Positions 62,366 through 64,000 of a stretch of 64,000 nucleotides of DNA are shown one piece after another. Under the pieces are notes generated by a model. The model was given only the letters and a program-made list of their open reading frames with translations. It had not been told where the DNA came from and did no database searches. The DNA is from Caballeronia catudaia (GTDB lineage: Bacteria > Pseudomonadota > Gammaproteobacteria > Burkholderiales > Burkholderiaceae): NCBI RefSeq assembly GCF_001544755.2, contig NZ_FCOF02000022.1, forward strand, positions 37,532-101,531, in the 5' to 3' direction. A program made the position numbers and the translations under genes. Positions within the stretch are counted from its first letter, which is position 1, and each line of letters opens with the position of its first letter.

Positions 62366-63424
62366 GTGCTCACGCACAGGCCTCTATGCAATAGCCAGTT
62401 CGGTGAGGTCTCTCATAGCGCAAACCCGTTATACGGCCGGACGCTGAACCCCTGGCGGGCCGATATTACCTCAGGCGGATCGAGCGGCGGCGCCGCGGTA
62501 TCGGTGGCAACGGGCATGTGTGCGCTCGCGCATGGCACCGACATCGCCGGGTCGATTCGATATCCCGCGTACGTCAACGGTGTAGTGGGGCTTCGTACTA
62601 CTCCCGGGCGTGTGCCCGCCCATCATCCGACTGTCAGCCAGCGCTTCTTTGGCCTGCAATCCATGTCTGCACAGGGTCCGTTGGCGCGATCGGTCGCCGA
62701 CGTGTTACTCGGACTACGTGCGATGACCGCTGCCGACACGCGCGATGCAACGTGGGTCGATGCGCGTCTGGAACACGCCGACGATTCTTCGGCAGTGAAG
62801 GTCGCCCTGATCGATGAGATTCCGGGATCCACGGTTTGTCCCGAGATCAAGGCGGCATTGCTCGAAGCAGCGAATGCCCTCGCGGCTGCCGGCTATATTA
62901 TCGAGCGGGCGCACCCTCCCGAGATCGAGCAGTGCGTCAACGTGTGGCAATCGATCGTAATGACAGAGGCTCGTTTCGGCATGATTTCCGCGGCGGATTC
63001 GACGGGAGATCCGGATGTCAAACGATTCATCCGCAGCATGGCCGATTGCGCTCCAACCGTCGATCTTGGCGGTTACGTCCAGGCAATCGCACGGCGGGAC
63101 GAATTGCGTCGCAAGTGGAACGAATTTCTCGGCCGTTATCCAATCGCACTTTTGCCGGTTTCATGCCGCCTGCCTTTACCGTGGGGCGCGGACCTCGGAA
63201 CGACCGAAGAGACGCGTACGCTCATAGCCGCCCAGAGTCCTTTGATCGCCAGTGCAGCACTCGGCCTCCCGGGCATCAGCGTTCCGATGGGTTTCAGTGG
63301 TGGCCTACCGGTAGGTGTGCAACTGGTGGCCGATGGCTTCCGGGAGTTGCGCCTGCTGACAGCCGCGTCCGTCGTCGAGCGTCATCAAGGCGGGATGTCG
63401 GCACGCGACTATGGGTCGGTCTGA
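62366..63424 (+). pseudogene. Amidase-signature enzyme lacking its N-terminus
   Basis: 352 codons. Amidase signature SGGSSGGAAVSVATGMCALA with the cis-Ser, and the nucleophile Ser in GTDIAGSIRYPAYVNG. The catalytic Lys (in the IKD region, normally about 75 residues before SGGSSGG) is missing because the frame starts only about 30 residues before the signature. The normal length is about 470. It abuts the SDR relic. The rest of the frame is intact to the stop. Confidence 0.72.
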
Positions 63425-63597
63425 ATAACCCAGCAGTGTAACGACCCACGCGTATATCGCAGATATATCGCAGTACCAAGCAATAAGAGCGGTCGAATTG
63501 CGCAATCAGGAGATGAATCATGTCGTCGGACTGAGCTTGCCCCCGCAAAATGGATCCCTTGCTGAGTATGTAAAACTCACGCAAGGAGGAAAGAAAC

Positions 63598-63885
63598 ATG
63601 GGTAATCCCGGAGCACGATACACGCAGGAATTCATGATAGAGGCCGTGCGCATGGTGCGAGGCGGCCAGAGCATGGCGGCGGTGGCAAAGATACTGGCGA
63701 TCAGCCCGAAGACGCTGCACAACTGGGTGAAGGCCGATGCTGCTGGCAAGCTGAACGGTGCAGGCAAGCAGACATCTGCAGAGCAGATGGAGATTGCCCG
63801 ACTGCGCGCGGAGTTATCGCGTGTGAAGATGGAGCGCGACATATTGGAAAAAGCAGCGGCGTACTTCGCGAAGGGGTCGGCATGA
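63598..63885 (+). CDS. IS3-family transposase OrfA
   Basis: 95 residues with a GGAGGAAAGAAAC site. Helix-turn-helix (ARYTQEFMIEAVRMVRGGQS, LAISPKTLHNWVKAD) followed by a leucine-zipper-like coiled coil (EQMEIARLRAELSRVKMERD, ILEKAAAYFAK). This is the DNA-binding subunit of IS3 elements. It overlaps OrfB by four bases (ATGA); an A5G stretch at 63848-63853 might allow frameshifting. Confidence 0.9.
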   Translation: MGNPGARYTQEFMIEAVRMVRGGQSMAAVAKILAISPKTLHNWVKADAAGKLNGAGKQTSAEQMEIARLRAELSRVKMERDILEKAAAYFAKGSA

Positions 63886-64000
63886 GGTACGTCTGGATTG
63901 AGCGTCACAGCCGACAATGGCCAGTTTCGCTGCTCTGTCAGACGCTGGGCGTCAGCCCCAGTGGTTACCACGCGCGCAAGGCCCGGGATGTCGATACGGA
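63882..64000 (+). CDS. IS3-family transposase OrfB, 3'-truncated by the window edge
   Basis: The first 39 codons read MRYVWIERHSRQWPVSLLCQ, LGVSPSGYHARK, the normal OrfB start of IS3 elements. The DDE integrase core lies beyond the window. Confidence 0.82.
   Translation, partial: MRYVWIERHSRQWPVSLLCQTLGVSPSGYHARKARDVDT

Larger units (their letters stand above)
63532..64000 (+). mobile_element. IS3-family insertion sequence, cut by the window end
   Basis: Starts near TGAGCTTGCCCCCGC (63532), which looks like an IS3-type terminal repeat, then orfA and the beginning of orfB. The right end is outside the window. Confidence 0.75.

Noticed and set aside
1..64000. CRISPR arrays or phage structural genes
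   Set aside because: No regularly spaced repeats, cas genes or phage structural proteins were seen.

Overview
The window is GC-rich, densely coded DNA of a beta-proteobacterium, most likely the Burkholderiaceae (Paraburkholderia/Caballeronia/Burkholderia group). This is judged from codon use, gene content (AdeABC-like RND operon, HiPIP, PntAB, IS types) and protein style; no marker gene fixes the species.

Region 1 (1-23174) is an intact catabolic block, all on the + strand. It holds an RND/MMPL exporter (cut by the window start) with a Ycf48-like partner. Then come two copies of a module pairing a Tat-exported flavin amine oxidase with a membrane-anchored dihaem cytochrome c (2934-5120 and 15547-17698). 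Between and around the copies lie a saccharopine-dehydrogenase-like reductase, an acyl-CoA ligase, a thiolase, a third Tat-exported flavin oxidoreductase, a TetR regulator, an acyl-CoA dehydrogenase and both ETF subunits. After the second copy follow two unknown multipass membrane proteins, an EthD-like protein, PntAB transhydrogenase and a Tat-exported HiPIP. The inferred pathway oxidises an amine in the periplasm, passes electrons to cytochrome c/HiPIP, and degrades the carbon skeleton as CoA thioesters inside the cell. Three intergenic regions carry a similar promoter-like motif, and the acyl-CoA dehydrogenase gene is preceded by a perfect palindrome.

Region 2 (23359-31826, - strand) is one tightly overlapped AdeABC/AdeRS-like operon: adaptor, RND pump, outer-membrane channel, an alpha/beta hydrolase with a Cys nucleophile, response regulator and sensor kinase. 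Beside it, on the + strand, are a glycosyltransferase and a polysaccharide deacetylase (32047-33983).

Region 3 (about 34000-64000) is an accessory zone with low gene density and many broken genes. Intact genes include a ParB-like protein, DUF421, a J-domain protein, two tandem lipoproteins, three hsp20 genes under a sigma-32-type promoter with a possible RNA thermometer, an LLM flavin oxidoreductase, LtrA, an AhpD-like protein, a cupin, a MocR regulator and an HD protein. Between them lie decayed pieces of a tyrosine recombinase, a trypsin-like protease, IS5, IS1182, Tn3, IS110, IS30 and IS6 transposases, DUF3560, a GDSL hydrolase, DUF1345, a B12-binding regulator, an SDR and an amidase. A degenerate tRNA-Lys lies just after the hsp20 genes. 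The window ends inside an IS3-family element.
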